Positions 1 to 7,988 are shown, numbered from the stretch's first letter. The stretch is DNA of 15,652 nucleotides from Puniceicoccales bacterium (GCA_031282565.1 JAITDL010000039.1:1-15652); one strand, 5' to 3'. Notes: generated from the letters alone by a model not told the origin. Numbers and translations are program-made.

Positions 1-700
1 ATAGCGGCGCCGCCGGCCCATGATTTTGGAATTCCTTTTGCAAATTTTGGATGGATCCATCGGCGATTAGGTGTCCGCGGTTCAGGATCAGTACCCGCTG
101 GCAAAAAGCTTCGACTTCGCTGAGGATGTGGCTGGAAAAAATTATAGTTGGGCCGTCGTTGAGTGTGCTGAGCATGCGGCGCACCTCCAGTGCTTGGATG
201 GGGTCGAGGCCAGCGGTTGGTTCGTCGAGGAGCAGCAGCCGCGGCCGGCCGAGGAGTGCATCTGCCAGGGCGATTCGTTGGCTAAATCCTCTGGATAGGT
301 TGCGGATTTGGCAGCGTTTGGCGCAGTGGAGCAGGTCGCAGGCCTGGAGTACGCGCACAACTTCGCGGCGCCCGTCGCCGACGCCCTTCAATTTTGCACG
401 CCACATTAGATATTCGAATGGGGTTGGCTGCGGCGGCAGTGGATTGTTTTCCGCCATCAGCGAGAAAAGTCCAAAAATGCGCCTGTCGCGGCGTGCGACC
501 GGTATGCCGCAGATTGATGCAAATCCGGACGTGCCATCGATTAGTCCGGCAAGTATGCGGAACGTGGTAGTTTTTCCTGCGCCATTTGGCCCCAGGAATC
601 CGACGATTTCGCCGCAGTTAACGGAAAATGACAGGTCCTCGACGGCCATGGAGCGGCCGAAGAAGCGCGTCAACTTCTCGACAATCAGAACCCGTTCCAC
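1..700 (-). CDS. ABC transporter ATP-binding protein, GldA-like (3' end cut off)
   Basis: This is the cytoplasmic ATPase subunit of an ABC transporter; 233 residues are visible and the C-terminus lies beyond the window. Walker A (GPNGAGKT) is at residues 37-44, the signature is LSRGF at 135-139 in place of LSGGQ, Walker B is LLLLDEP with D159/E160, the D-loop is GLD, and the switch histidine is H201 in SSH. The variant signature followed by QRIALADALLG resembles the GldA/multidrug export branch (LSKGYRQR in GldA), so export rather than uptake is likely. The usual Q-loop glutamine is not obvious in the segment around residues 77-90. I chose the GTG start at 698-700 because it gives the normal N-terminal strand (VLIVEKLTRFFG). 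The next in-frame ATG, at residue 18, would remove that strand. No strong ribosome binding site precedes it. The permease is presumably encoded just beyond position 1. The substrate is unknown. Confidence 0.9.
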   Translation of the reverse strand, partial: MERVLIVEKLTRFFGRSMAVEDLSFSVNCGEIVGFLGPNGAGKTTTFRILAGLIDGTSGFASICGIPVARRDRRIFGLFSLMAENNPLPPQPTPFEYLMWRAKLKGVGDGRREVVRVLQACDLLHCAKRCQIRNLSRGFSQRIALADALLGRPRLLLLDEPTAGLDPIQALEVRRMLSTLNDGPTIIFSSHILSEVEAFCQRVLILNRGHLIADGSIQNLQKEFQNHGPAAPL

Positions 701-791
701 GGAACGCCATTCTGCCCGGTGAAACGTCTCTGTCGAGCGCCTTTCGCGTAACCGGCGCGCCGTGGAAGTTTACACGGAAGTTGGTGCCTAG

Positions 792-998
792 CTACTTCTG
801 CAGCGTCCTACTTCTTGTCGGCGTCTTATATGGCTGCTGCTGTGCATCGCGCCTAGCGCAGGTGTCGTCTCCACATTTGCATCCGCAGCCATGAATTAGG
901 AACCCAAGAGCGAAGGCAACGGCTGCGATGACAGCCAGCTTCACCCAACAACATAGGTGGCGGTTACAGTGCCCACCACAGCAAGATTTGTTATCCAC
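792..998 (-). CDS. Small cysteine-rich single-span membrane protein
   Basis: This is an unrecognised peptide of 68 residues. A short N-terminal segment carries CC and C pairs (NKSCCGGHCNRHLCC). One hydrophobic helix follows at about residues 18-37 (WVKLAVIAAVAFALGFLIHG). After it come a second cysteine cluster (HGCGCKCGDDTC) and a polar, basic tail. The layout of a membrane anchor flanked by cysteine clusters suggests an inner-membrane peptide that could bind metal or form disulfides, but no family is recognised. The start is a GTG. It lies 46 bases downstream of the autotransporter-like gene and 91 bases upstream of the ABC ATPase gene on the same strand, so it may be co-transcribed with both. 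The coherent membrane and cysteine pattern is the reason for calling it real, but a chance frame cannot be excluded. Confidence 0.55.
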   Translation of the reverse strand: MDNKSCCGGHCNRHLCCWVKLAVIAAVAFALGFLIHGCGCKCGDDTCARRDAQQQPYKTPTRSRTLQK

Positions 999-1011
999 AA
1001 CGCCATTGTGG
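995..1011 (-). other. Perfect hairpin overlapping the GTG start of the 68-residue gene
   Basis: CCACAA (995-1000) and TTGTGG (1006-1011) form a 6-bp stem around a 5-base loop. On the minus-strand transcript the GTG start codon (996-998) lies in the 3' arm. There is no T-run after the stem on either strand, so it does not look like an intrinsic terminator. It could dampen initiation, or be chance. Confidence 0.3.
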
Positions 1012-1044
1012 GGTAAAAGCTAAATTGTGCAATAAAAAAATATG

Positions 1045-3990
1045 TCACAGTGCACACCCTATTGTTAAACTAATTCCAAGGCAGGTATTTTTACGATTAC
1101 AATAGCAGTGAAAATAAGTCTGTCCAGTCCAGTGTCGGCAAAATGGTACGCGAAGCCCTCCGCTAAGTGCCAAGCATCCGCGTGAACCGCCTGGCGCCAG
1201 CTGGTGATATGGGCCAAGTTGTTCCAAATATGCAGTTCCGGTCGAATGGTGTCCGCTCTCCAATCGCCATCCAATTTTACCTGAAAATGAAAGCGCACTT
1301 TGGCTTCCCGTGGGACGTCTTTCCAGGGCGACGCCTACGGTGGTTGCGAGCATGTGGTGATCAGTGGGCGAAAGCGCAATGGAGCTGCCATCACCATTTC
1401 CCCATAGCCTTTCTTCGCAGCTGGCAAGCTGGTGAACATTTTCGTAGGACGATGCAAGCCAGGGACCTAGGCCGAAAGTTCCAATTGTCGCGATCTTTCC
1501 GCAGCATTCGCAGTGCAAAAAGATGCTTCGATCGCCAAATTTTGCCGCAAAGACGTCCCCGCTAGCATCTTGGCGCGATGTTTTATTTCTTCCGGCGGCA
1601 AGTCCAATGGTCGCCCTCGCGTCAATGTTGCGCCATCCGTGGAAAGTGTAGCCGTAGTGGGCGGAGAACTTGCCGGAAAAATCCCTGTGCGCGGCGCTTC
1701 GCCGCAGGAGTGCATTCGGGCCGAAGAACTCCAAATCATTTCGACCGTGAGACATGGAAAGACCGCAGTGCAATTGTCCGCGGGACACTGGCACAAATCT
1801 GTCGACGCCGAGGACGATCGTGCGAAAATCCGCCGAAAATCCCAGTCCCGTGGCTCCATCAACGGCGCGGTGGCCGTGGCCAAAAAACTGGTGCAAGTGG
1901 GCCGCGTGGCCTTTGTTCGAGATGCCATTGCAAACTTCGTCACATAGCATATTTACCGCTGCGAATTGCACTTCGGCTAATGGTGCCGCGAATGAACACT
2001 TTGCATAGGCAGTTGGGATTTTCTCAAGCGTTCCAACCAGTTGCAGCGTGCTTTCAATTTGATCAACATGCAGCTGTAAATTTTCATAATTCGCGTATTC
2101 ATCGTAGCCTATGATTATGCTTTGCAGCATGCGCAGCATATCTCCGCTGATTGCCGTGGCATCCATGTTTTCGACTATCTTGAAGATGTAGTGCTTTCCG
2201 GTTTCTCCGTAGCTAACTTCCTTTGCAAGAAAGCGTGGGCAACTTTCGAAGCGGAGAAGGCCGATGTCGCCGCAGACGATCTTTCCAGATGCTGCTTTGT
2301 TTTCCGGATCGAGGCCAAAGAGCAGGGTCTGGCCAGCGTTTATGTCCATGCGGCCCATGGTCGGATAATTGGCGCCGTCGAGTGCTACGGTTCCGGCAAA
2401 TGAATCGCCGCGTTTGGCTCCAGTGCCGTCGGTGGAATTTTGGTAGCAGGCAAAGTTACCGAGCTCATCCACCGCTAGATACGCCATTGAGCGACCAATT
2501 GCTGCGATGGCATCGGCGCCAAGGCCCTGCGAAGATAGCAGCACGAGTTTACCTTTCAGGATTGCGATAGTTTCAAAATCTTGCACTGGGCCGTAGCAGT
2601 TTACGGTCCAGCCCGAATCGATGCGCATTGCCGAGCCGGCCTGTACGCCGCGGCCGTTGCCCGCTGCCGATGAAATTGCGCCAACAATATGCAAAGTTCC
2701 GGGGCCGATCCCGTTGCCAAAACTGTCAACGGAGAAACCTCCCGATGCGATTGATTTGTCGGTCTCCCAGCTGCCATTGCCGTTCTGCGGCGACTCGTGT
2801 CCAAGTGCGCGTTCCAGCCAAGAGTCTTCCATGCGGCGCGTGCGGCCAATGTTCAGCTGAAAATTTGGGCCAATGGCCACGGCGCGTGCCCAAAATTTTG
2901 CATCGTCACCCCAGCCGTCGCCGTCGCTGCCAGTTCCCTGGTCGAATCCGAAGGAGTTTTTCGCCACATCTCCTTCAATTGTCCATGGATCTGATAATTT
3001 CGCGCCCACGATGGCGACCACTGGATTTTTTGCGTCCAAATCATTGAAATAAAATCGCATGCCGCCATTTCTATAGCCGCCCAGAGTGCCGATGGTCACA
3101 TTTTTCGGAGGGCAAGCGGATGACGTAGCCGCTAGGAGTGCATTGCCTTGGAACTCGGCAGTCCAGTTGCAAAATTCTCCAGTCTTGCCGCCCCAGGATG
3201 ATCCGAATGCGCAGATTCCGGCAAATCCAGCGGCGTTTTTCACGCAAATGTGTGCGACCAGCGCATTTCCGTCTGCGAAATTACCGAAGGTCCAGCCGTT
3301 GAATTCGTTCCACGGACCGCTGCCTCTTGCTATGTTTTCTCCGGCGCCGAAAATTGAGCCATTGGATGAGCGCGAGGCCAGTGACGCTCCGGAGTAGAGT
3401 GTGTTGTCCCTGGCAAAGTTTCCTAACGTCCAACCGTTGAATATGTTGCTGCTTCCATGATTTTCGCCAACGCCGAATAGACAGGAGTCGCCGCCGGCTG
3501 CTGCGAGCCAGTTGCCGGAGCCGCAATTTCCTATGGTCCAGCGGTTAAACGATCCATCACCGCGCTGCATCTCCCCCGCGCCAACTAGAGCCGAATACGG
3601 GTAGCGCTCATCGGATCCATCGCATGCGAATGCGGCTATGCGGTTTCCAGATCCAAAGCCGCCGAAGTTCCACCCGTTGAAAGAGTTCATTCCGCCGTCT
3701 AAATTTCGCGAGCCGTTCTTGGCTGCGCCGATGGCTGCGGCATATGCATTTTCGCCGGAGCTATTTGTCGAAAATGCAATGGCGGCGACGTCGAGATTTC
3801 CGTCGCTCCCAATGGTTTCAATGTTCCAACAGTTGAATATGTCATTCTCCGGATTGTATGGAACTCCGATACAAACTGCGTAGGCTCTACGTGTTAGATC
3901 GTCGGCGAGATTTTTTGCCACGCTAACCTGGCCGCTGAGCGTTCCCAAAAGACTGAAACTTGCTACGAAAAGTGTTACTGTGCGCCGCAT
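1045..3990 (-). CDS. Autotransporter-like secreted protein with FNxW repeats
   Basis: This is a 981-residue exported protein. It has a signal peptide (MRRTVTLFVASFSLLGTLSG, with cleavage probably around residues 20-25). The N-terminal passenger, residues about 50-340, is Gly/Asn/Ser-rich and contains about six degenerate repeats built around F-N-x-W-x-x-G-x-x-x-x-x-N. A longer beta-rich passenger extends to about residue 690. The last 280 residues alternate polar and hydrophobic residues with aromatic strand ends (GLGFSADFRTIVLGVDRF, LHCGLSMSHGRNDLEFFG, WRNIDARATIGLAAGR), as in type V autotransporter barrels. The passenger would be exposed on the surface. Two oddities: the protein ends in Cys-Ala-Leu rather than the usual terminal Phe or Trp, and the barrel region is rich in cysteine (HCECCGK, HCYCNRKNTC). 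There is no clear ribosome binding site before the ATG. The upstream gap of 149 bases (3991-4139) shows no convincing promoter. An ordinary outer-membrane protein with a repeat domain is the alternative. Confidence 0.7.
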   Translation of the reverse strand: MRRTVTLFVASFSLLGTLSGQVSVAKNLADDLTRRAYAVCIGVPYNPENDIFNCWNIETIGSDGNLDVAAIAFSTNSSGENAYAAAIGAAKNGSRNLDGGMNSFNGWNFGGFGSGNRIAAFACDGSDERYPYSALVGAGEMQRGDGSFNRWTIGNCGSGNWLAAAGGDSCLFGVGENHGSSNIFNGWTLGNFARDNTLYSGASLASRSSNGSIFGAGENIARGSGPWNEFNGWTFGNFADGNALVAHICVKNAAGFAGICAFGSSWGGKTGEFCNWTAEFQGNALLAATSSACPPKNVTIGTLGGYRNGGMRFYFNDLDAKNPVVAIVGAKLSDPWTIEGDVAKNSFGFDQGTGSDGDGWGDDAKFWARAVAIGPNFQLNIGRTRRMEDSWLERALGHESPQNGNGSWETDKSIASGGFSVDSFGNGIGPGTLHIVGAISSAAGNGRGVQAGSAMRIDSGWTVNCYGPVQDFETIAILKGKLVLLSSQGLGADAIAAIGRSMAYLAVDELGNFACYQNSTDGTGAKRGDSFAGTVALDGANYPTMGRMDINAGQTLLFGLDPENKAASGKIVCGDIGLLRFESCPRFLAKEVSYGETGKHYIFKIVENMDATAISGDMLRMLQSIIIGYDEYANYENLQLHVDQIESTLQLVGTLEKIPTAYAKCSFAAPLAEVQFAAVNMLCDEVCNGISNKGHAAHLHQFFGHGHRAVDGATGLGFSADFRTIVLGVDRFVPVSRGQLHCGLSMSHGRNDLEFFGPNALLRRSAAHRDFSGKFSAHYGYTFHGWRNIDARATIGLAAGRNKTSRQDASGDVFAAKFGDRSIFLHCECCGKIATIGTFGLGPWLASSYENVHQLASCEERLWGNGDGSSIALSPTDHHMLATTVGVALERRPTGSQSALSFSGKIGWRLESGHHSTGTAYLEQLGPYHQLAPGGSRGCLALSGGLRVPFCRHWTGQTYFHCYCNRKNTCLGISLTIGCAL
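3142..3840 (-). repeat. Six degenerate FNxW repeats in the passenger domain
   Basis: The repeat cores are at residues 51-65 (IFNCWNIETIGSDGN), 103-116 (SFNGWNFGGFGSGN), 147-160 (SFNRWTIGNCGSGN), 183-196 (IFNGWTLGNFARDN), 229-242 (EFNGWTFGNFADGN) and 272-283 (EFCNWTAEFQGN). The period is 36-52 residues. Most units continue with a small-residue stretch and a Gly-rich turn such as GAGE, GVGEN or GAGEN. The copies have diverged at the DNA level, so this is an old protein repeat rather than a recent tandem array. Confidence 0.75.
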
Positions 3991-4139
3991 TGGAAATACG
4001 TTCGAATTTAGTCGGCCGCTGCTGTCAAACTTTTTTTAGAACGGCAAAGTATCGCCGGCTAAAGTGTAAAATAATTTCCATCGGCAACCGTGTTATTTTT
4101 TTCTGGGCCGCAGTTGCCGCAAGTTCATCAATCATATCA

Positions 4140-6215
4140 TTATCGTGCAGGGTTGTCTATGAAGCAGCTAAACCGCGAGAAACTTTCCGCAATGCGCAGT
4201 GCAGCGAAGTGTGCCATTGGCAATTCCATGCGCGCTTCAATTGCCGCCGCAAATTCGACCCGCATAAAATTTTCAACGGCAAACTGCATGAAATTCTCTA
4301 GCGGTGCGACTACGGCCCGGCATTTGCAAATATCTGCTTTTCCCACTCTCGGCGCCAATGGTAGGAGTTCATGTGCCTCAAAGCTGGTTGCTGTGCTGGC
4401 ATGTGGCTCGCCTTGGTTCGCTGGATGGTAGGTAAATTCGCACGGTGGCACGCCCAGTGACACCTGATCGATGAAAGCATTTTCCAGGCGACGGATGACA
4501 GTGTCAAAGCTAGCTTTCATTGATCTGACACTAACTCGTTTTCCGAATGCTTCCAGGAATCCGTCCATAATTGGCACGGCCAGTGCTCCGAAATATAGTG
4601 GGCAATATTCTTCGTAGAAGTAAGCTAGGCATTGCCGGAAAATGCCGTGAAAGCTTATGGGGTTGGATGCCAGTTCTTTCACGAATTCTATTCTGCGCTG
4701 GTTCGGAGATGCCCTCCGTCTTGCCGCAATAACTTCACGGCGAAGGCAATAATCCAGCGGGAATCCGCTAGGTGTTAGCGACCTGCATTCGTCGGCGATA
4801 CATTTTGCGTACGGCTTGCAGAGTTCATCGGCAATGGCGAGAAATTCTTTGGCTGCTAGTTTTTCAATTTCGATGGCCTCACAGCTACTATCCGGCTCAA
4901 CTTGAAATATGCTATAAAGTTCTCCTAACGTAAGTTTTTCTTTGTCTGGAAGTTGGACTTGGAGGGTGACCGTTGGCGCAAAGTCTGCAATTTCAGCGGC
5001 GCCCTTGATGTGCGCTTCGAATTCGGCGAATGTTTTTGCGCGAATTTGATCTGCGATTGCGTGCGCAATTTGTTTTGCATTCTTAGTTGCAATATTCGCC
5101 CTAGCCTTTTTTGCTAATTTAGCAATTTCTTTGGTGAGTTTGGCTTCTGCGGTTCTTTTGGCCGCTTGGGTCTTCCTGCCGCCGGCACCGATGCTGCGGG
5201 CAGCAAATGATGCGAGTCGCGCAAGTGGGCTTGTGCCAAGCATTTCTTCATTACCAACCAGTGAGGCGATTTCGTCGCAGCTAACGGCTCTAACTTCCGC
5301 ATCAAATTCGCTTTGGTTAGGCGAAACTGGCGCAGCTTTAGCATTCGCTTCAACTTTTGTAAACAGAATTTCGAGTTGGGCAGCCAGGTAATTACCCATT
5401 ACTATCATTTCGCACAGCGAATTCACGCAGGCAGTTAAATTTCTCACCGTGCTGCACCACTCGGCGTATTGAGCCAATTCTTCCTCGCTATGTTCTGTGC
5501 TAACGTCAAAGTTACTGCGGGGCTCAATGACGTCTTCAAGGTCGCAGTATTTGATGAGATCGTATGACGGAATATGCGGCACAGCTGGTGGAAGTTTTGC
5601 GGTTGACGGATGAAGTCTGACGCATTTCTCAATGGCTCTAGACAAAATGAGATCCGCCAGCGGCACAAGCTTGCCGTCAACTTTGACTTTCTGCCGATTG
5701 GCGTCTTCTCCGTCTTTTATTTTGAAACTTTTCCGGCACAATTTGTCGAATTTAAGTTTCCATTTCCCGCTCGACGGTGCGTCGCCGAGCAGCGGACCAT
5801 GCGCTACTATTTCAGACATCAAGCCAATTGCCGCATGGATTTGCCTGGCGAGGTGTTCTCCGAAGAATTTTTCGAGTTCCCCATGGTTAAATGCGGATAA
5901 TTTCAAAATTGCGGCTGAATCACCGCTTAGTGCCCTAACGATTAGGGAAATAAACCTTGTGCGTGAGCCAAATGTAAATATGTTGGAGAGCGTGAAGAGG
6001 GCTCGCGGTCCAGTGGCTGGGTCGCCGCCGCTGAGCAATAAATTACGCACGGCCCTGCGCACGGCAGCCAGCGCGATGTATTTCGTTGACCTACCAGTGT
6101 ATTTGTTTAGGACTAGGACATTGGTTGGCTCGCTATCTGTGAGTGTTGCAGCGAGTTGTTTGTTGAAACTGTGCAGTGCTCCGGAAGTAAAATGACTCAC
6201 GCGGGAGATTGCCAT
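4140..6215 (-). CDS. Hypothetical 691-residue helical protein divergent from sctJ
   Basis: I do not recognise this protein. It is 691 residues long, rich in Ala, Leu, Lys and Glu, and looks mostly alpha-helical. It has no signal peptide and no evident membrane span. A Lys/Ala-rich stretch at about 349-405 (KRTAEAKLTKEIAKLAKKAR and onward) could form a coiled coil or long helix. Single cysteines are scattered throughout. The N-terminal 130 residues (for example KYIALAAVRRAVRNLL and RALFTLSNIFTFGSR) and the C-terminal 200 residues look like separate compact domains. It is transcribed away from the T3SS operon across a 178-base shared intergenic region and lies upstream of the autotransporter-like gene. 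Its size, soluble character and location would suit a T3SS effector or a cytosolic accessory protein, but that is inference from position only. The start ATG at 6213-6215 has no clear ribosome binding site. Confidence 0.75.
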   Translation of the reverse strand: MAISRVSHFTSGALHSFNKQLAATLTDSEPTNVLVLNKYTGRSTKYIALAAVRRAVRNLLLSGGDPATGPRALFTLSNIFTFGSRTRFISLIVRALSGDSAAILKLSAFNHGELEKFFGEHLARQIHAAIGLMSEIVAHGPLLGDAPSSGKWKLKFDKLCRKSFKIKDGEDANRQKVKVDGKLVPLADLILSRAIEKCVRLHPSTAKLPPAVPHIPSYDLIKYCDLEDVIEPRSNFDVSTEHSEEELAQYAEWCSTVRNLTACVNSLCEMIVMGNYLAAQLEILFTKVEANAKAAPVSPNQSEFDAEVRAVSCDEIASLVGNEEMLGTSPLARLASFAARSIGAGGRKTQAAKRTAEAKLTKEIAKLAKKARANIATKNAKQIAHAIADQIRAKTFAEFEAHIKGAAEIADFAPTVTLQVQLPDKEKLTLGELYSIFQVEPDSSCEAIEIEKLAAKEFLAIADELCKPYAKCIADECRSLTPSGFPLDYCLRREVIAARRRASPNQRRIEFVKELASNPISFHGIFRQCLAYFYEEYCPLYFGALAVPIMDGFLEAFGKRVSVRSMKASFDTVIRRLENAFIDQVSLGVPPCEFTYHPANQGEPHASTATSFEAHELLPLAPRVGKADICKCRAVVAPLENFMQFAVENFMRVEFAAAIEARMELPMAHFAALRIAESFSRFSCFIDNPAR

Positions 6216-6221
6216 CGGTGA

Positions 6222-6249
6222 ATTTTAGCAAAGTTTTGCGAATTTGCAA
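6222..6249 (-). promoter_or_regulatory. Possible promoter of the 691-residue gene
   Basis: On the minus strand there is TTGCAA (6249-6244), a 16-base spacer and TAAAAT (6227-6222). Only six bases separate the -10 box from the ATG, so a transcript from it would be nearly leaderless, which agrees with the missing ribosome binding site. The -35 match is only four of six. Confidence 0.35.
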
Positions 6250-6344
6250 CGAATTCGCCGCCTGGACCAATTCGCATCGCCGGAAAGTTTTTGTGCGTGC
6301 TTCCGGCTGCTGAGTAAAATTATTTGGCTCCAGCGGAAAAACCT

Positions 6345-6372
6345 TTGACACGGCCGTGCGTGCTCCTAGAAT
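6345..6372 (+). promoter_or_regulatory. Sigma70-type promoter of the sctJ operon
   Basis: A perfect TTGACA (6345-6350) is followed after 16 bases by TAGAAT (6367-6372), which matches five of six positions of the consensus. The expected transcription start near 6379 leaves a leader of about 15 bases. That leader contains AAGGG (6383-6387), six bases before the sctJ ATG. The strong, simple arrangement suggests expression of the whole sctJ-to-end cluster from here unless a regulator acts on the intergenic region. I saw no clear operator. Confidence 0.7.
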
Positions 6373-6393
6373 TACTGCTCCGAAGGGTTTCCC

Positions 6394-7284
6394 ATGGCTC
6401 AATCGAAAAAGCTGTTACGATGTCTACTCTGTGCCACGGCCATTTTTGGTTCCGGCTGCGGAAAGGCTGTGCTCTATTCGAATGTGTCTGAGCGGCAGGC
6501 AAATGAGATGATTGCGCTGCTCCGCGCGCGCAACATGGCAGTGGGGAAGCAGGTTGGCCTTGAGAATACGTGGACCGTGACGATTGCCGGGAATCAGTTC
6601 GCGTCGGCCGTGGATTTGCTGAGCAACTACGGCTATCCCCAGGACCAGTTTAATACGCTGGGAAAGGTTTTTCAAAAATCAGGGTTGGTGTCGTCGCCAA
6701 CGGAGGAAAGGGCACGGTTTATGTACGCCCTTTCGGAAAATCTTGCGGAGAATGTTAGCCACATAGCCGGCGTCGTGACGGCCAGGGTAAATATCGTCCT
6801 TCCGGAAAACAATCCCTACACCGATGCCGTTACGCCATCTTCCGCGGCAGTGTTCGTCACCTACCGTCCCGGGTCGAGCATAGAGGATTCAATTCGCGAC
6901 ATTAAACAGCTGGTGGCAAATAGCATCGAAGGACTTTCCTACGACAAGGTTTCCGTGGCGCTTTTCCCGACGCCAGCCATAGCCGACGAGGGTCTGCGCG
7001 ACGACGAACTCGTGAGCGTGATGTCAATGCGCATGACTCGAGCATCCATTTGGTCGTTCTGGGGATTTATTCTGATCGTGGCTGCGGCATCGGCCGTTGG
7101 AGGTTTTGTCGGTGCGAAGGTTCTCTTTGACTACCTGGCCGTCCGTCGCGACGAGCGGCAGAGAAGCGAGCCGCCGCAGAAGAAGAAGGTTGCAGCTGAA
7201 AAAGAAGAAGAAGAAGTTGAAGAGAGTCAGTCTTCCGGCGGCGAAGACGACACCGAGGAAGATGAAGAGGGTAAGTCATCATAG
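6394..7284 (+). CDS. sctJ: T3SS inner MS-ring lipoprotein SctJ (YscJ/PrgK/EscJ family)
   Basis: SctJ forms the outer-facing part of the inner-membrane ring of the T3SS basal body. The 296-residue protein has a lipoprotein signal peptide with the modified cysteine at C22. The first periplasmic ring domain follows at about 25-85 (AVLYSNVSERQANEMIALL), then the hallmark block SPTEERARFMYALSENLAEN (101-120) running into VVTARVNIVLPE and the second ring domain to about 195 (YDKVSVALFPTP). A C-terminal membrane helix lies at about 218-248. These are diagnostic of the YscJ/FliF family. The cytoplasmic tail, from about 249, is highly charged, with KKK, EEEE and DDTEEDEE runs. The lipobox is unusual: -3 to -1 are G-S-G rather than L-x-[GA]. 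It is the first gene of the operon and is 23 bases from the next gene. Confidence 0.95.
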   Translation: MAQSKKLLRCLLCATAIFGSGCGKAVLYSNVSERQANEMIALLRARNMAVGKQVGLENTWTVTIAGNQFASAVDLLSNYGYPQDQFNTLGKVFQKSGLVSSPTEERARFMYALSENLAENVSHIAGVVTARVNIVLPENNPYTDAVTPSSAAVFVTYRPGSSIEDSIRDIKQLVANSIEGLSYDKVSVALFPTPAIADEGLRDDELVSVMSMRMTRASIWSFWGFILIVAAASAVGGFVGAKVLFDYLAVRRDERQRSEPPQKKKVAAEKEEEEVEESQSSGGEDDTEEDEEGKSS

Positions 7285-7307
7285 TTGATCGAGCGGGTCG
7301 TGGCGCC

Positions 7308-7985
7308 ATGGAATGGGATGAAATAATCAAGGAATGGCGCGTTGCCTGGGAAATAGACGGCGGCGACGAATGCATGAATTTCCTTCGCTTTCTCTATGAG
7401 CCTGCCAGCTATGTGCATCGGTCCCGCCTTGAGAAAATTTTCTGCAATTTCTCCTGTGCGCGCACCATTGCCGAAACGAGACGCGGCTGGCTCGCCATGA
7501 ACGGCAAGTTGCTGGAATTTTACCGTCTGAACAGCCCCAGCAGGAATGGGCCGAGGCTACTGCAGCGGCAGCGAATCATCTACGACGACCCACTGAAATT
7601 GCAGCGCCTGGTAAATATCGCCGGCGCGCTCGTGTGTTCCAGTGAAATCCAGGTGGTTGTCACCAATAGGAGTCACCATTCACTCCTTGGGACGATCGGA
7701 GATGAGGCCTACGGCTTTGCGCTGCGCAAAACTGTGTTTTTTGCCGATGAGATCGCACGGCTGTCACGGAAAGACATCCCGGCGGCATCGCTGCCGCGCA
7801 GAGTTGCGACCGTGGGCCGATGGTGCGTTGCATCATGCCTCCACGGGATGGCAAAGGACGTAAAGCGCCGATTTGTGCTGAAATTTCCAGAGGGCAGCGG
7901 ATGGAAATTGGCCATTGATCTGGCCGATGAGCCGTTGGAGGAGGCGTGGAATCTCGTCGAGAGGCTGCGTGCTAGGATCAACTGA
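7308..7985 (+). CDS. sctK: T3SS sorting-platform accessory protein SctK (YscK family, probable)
   Basis: The 225-residue soluble protein lies exactly between sctJ and sctL, the place of sctK in many T3SS clusters. SctK links the cytoplasmic pods of the sorting platform to the inner ring. The central segment, residues about 98-145 (LQRLVNIAGALVCSSEIQVV, then LLGTIGDEAYGFALRKTVFF), matches what I remember of the conserved YscK/HrpD-type block: a helix with L...GA, a basic or polar turn, then LG..AY.FAL. There is no signal peptide and no membrane span. YscK proteins diverge strongly, so the call rests on this one block, the size (about 210-230 residues is usual) and the order. The gene begins 23 bases after sctJ and its stop overlaps the ribosome binding site of sctL, which implies co-translation. 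Confidence 0.72.
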   Translation: MEWDEIIKEWRVAWEIDGGDECMNFLRFLYEPASYVHRSRLEKIFCNFSCARTIAETRRGWLAMNGKLLEFYRLNSPSRNGPRLLQRQRIIYDDPLKLQRLVNIAGALVCSSEIQVVVTNRSHHSLLGTIGDEAYGFALRKTVFFADEIARLSRKDIPAASLPRRVATVGRWCVASCLHGMAKDVKRRFVLKFPEGSGWKLAIDLADEPLEEAWNLVERLRARIN

Positions 7986-7988
7986 GGT
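7984..7988 (+). promoter_or_regulatory. Ribosome binding site of sctL
   Basis: GAGGT overlaps the TGA stop of sctK and lies seven bases before ATG 7996. It favours that start over the upstream in-frame extension into sctK and over the out-of-frame ATG at 7991. Confidence 0.7.

Noticed and set aside
51..722. A 223-codon plus-strand frame opposite the ABC ATPase
   Set aside because: The minus-strand frame has complete Walker and signature motifs; the plus frame is compositionally odd (Arg/Ser-rich) and has no domain, so it is an antisense artefact.
1467..2570. Several open frames of 80-180 codons overlapping the autotransporter-like gene on both strands
   Set aside because: They lack domains and ribosome binding sites, and the 981-codon frame with signal peptide, repeats and barrel explains the region.
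4023..4028. TTGACA on the minus strand upstream of the autotransporter-like gene
   Set aside because: No acceptable -10 box lies 15-19 bases downstream (TAAATT is 12 away, CGTATT 22 away).
4038..4058. A weak inverted repeat (CGGC...GCCG) next to a T-run as a terminator
   Set aside because: The stem is only four pairs and the T-run is on the wrong side for either strand.
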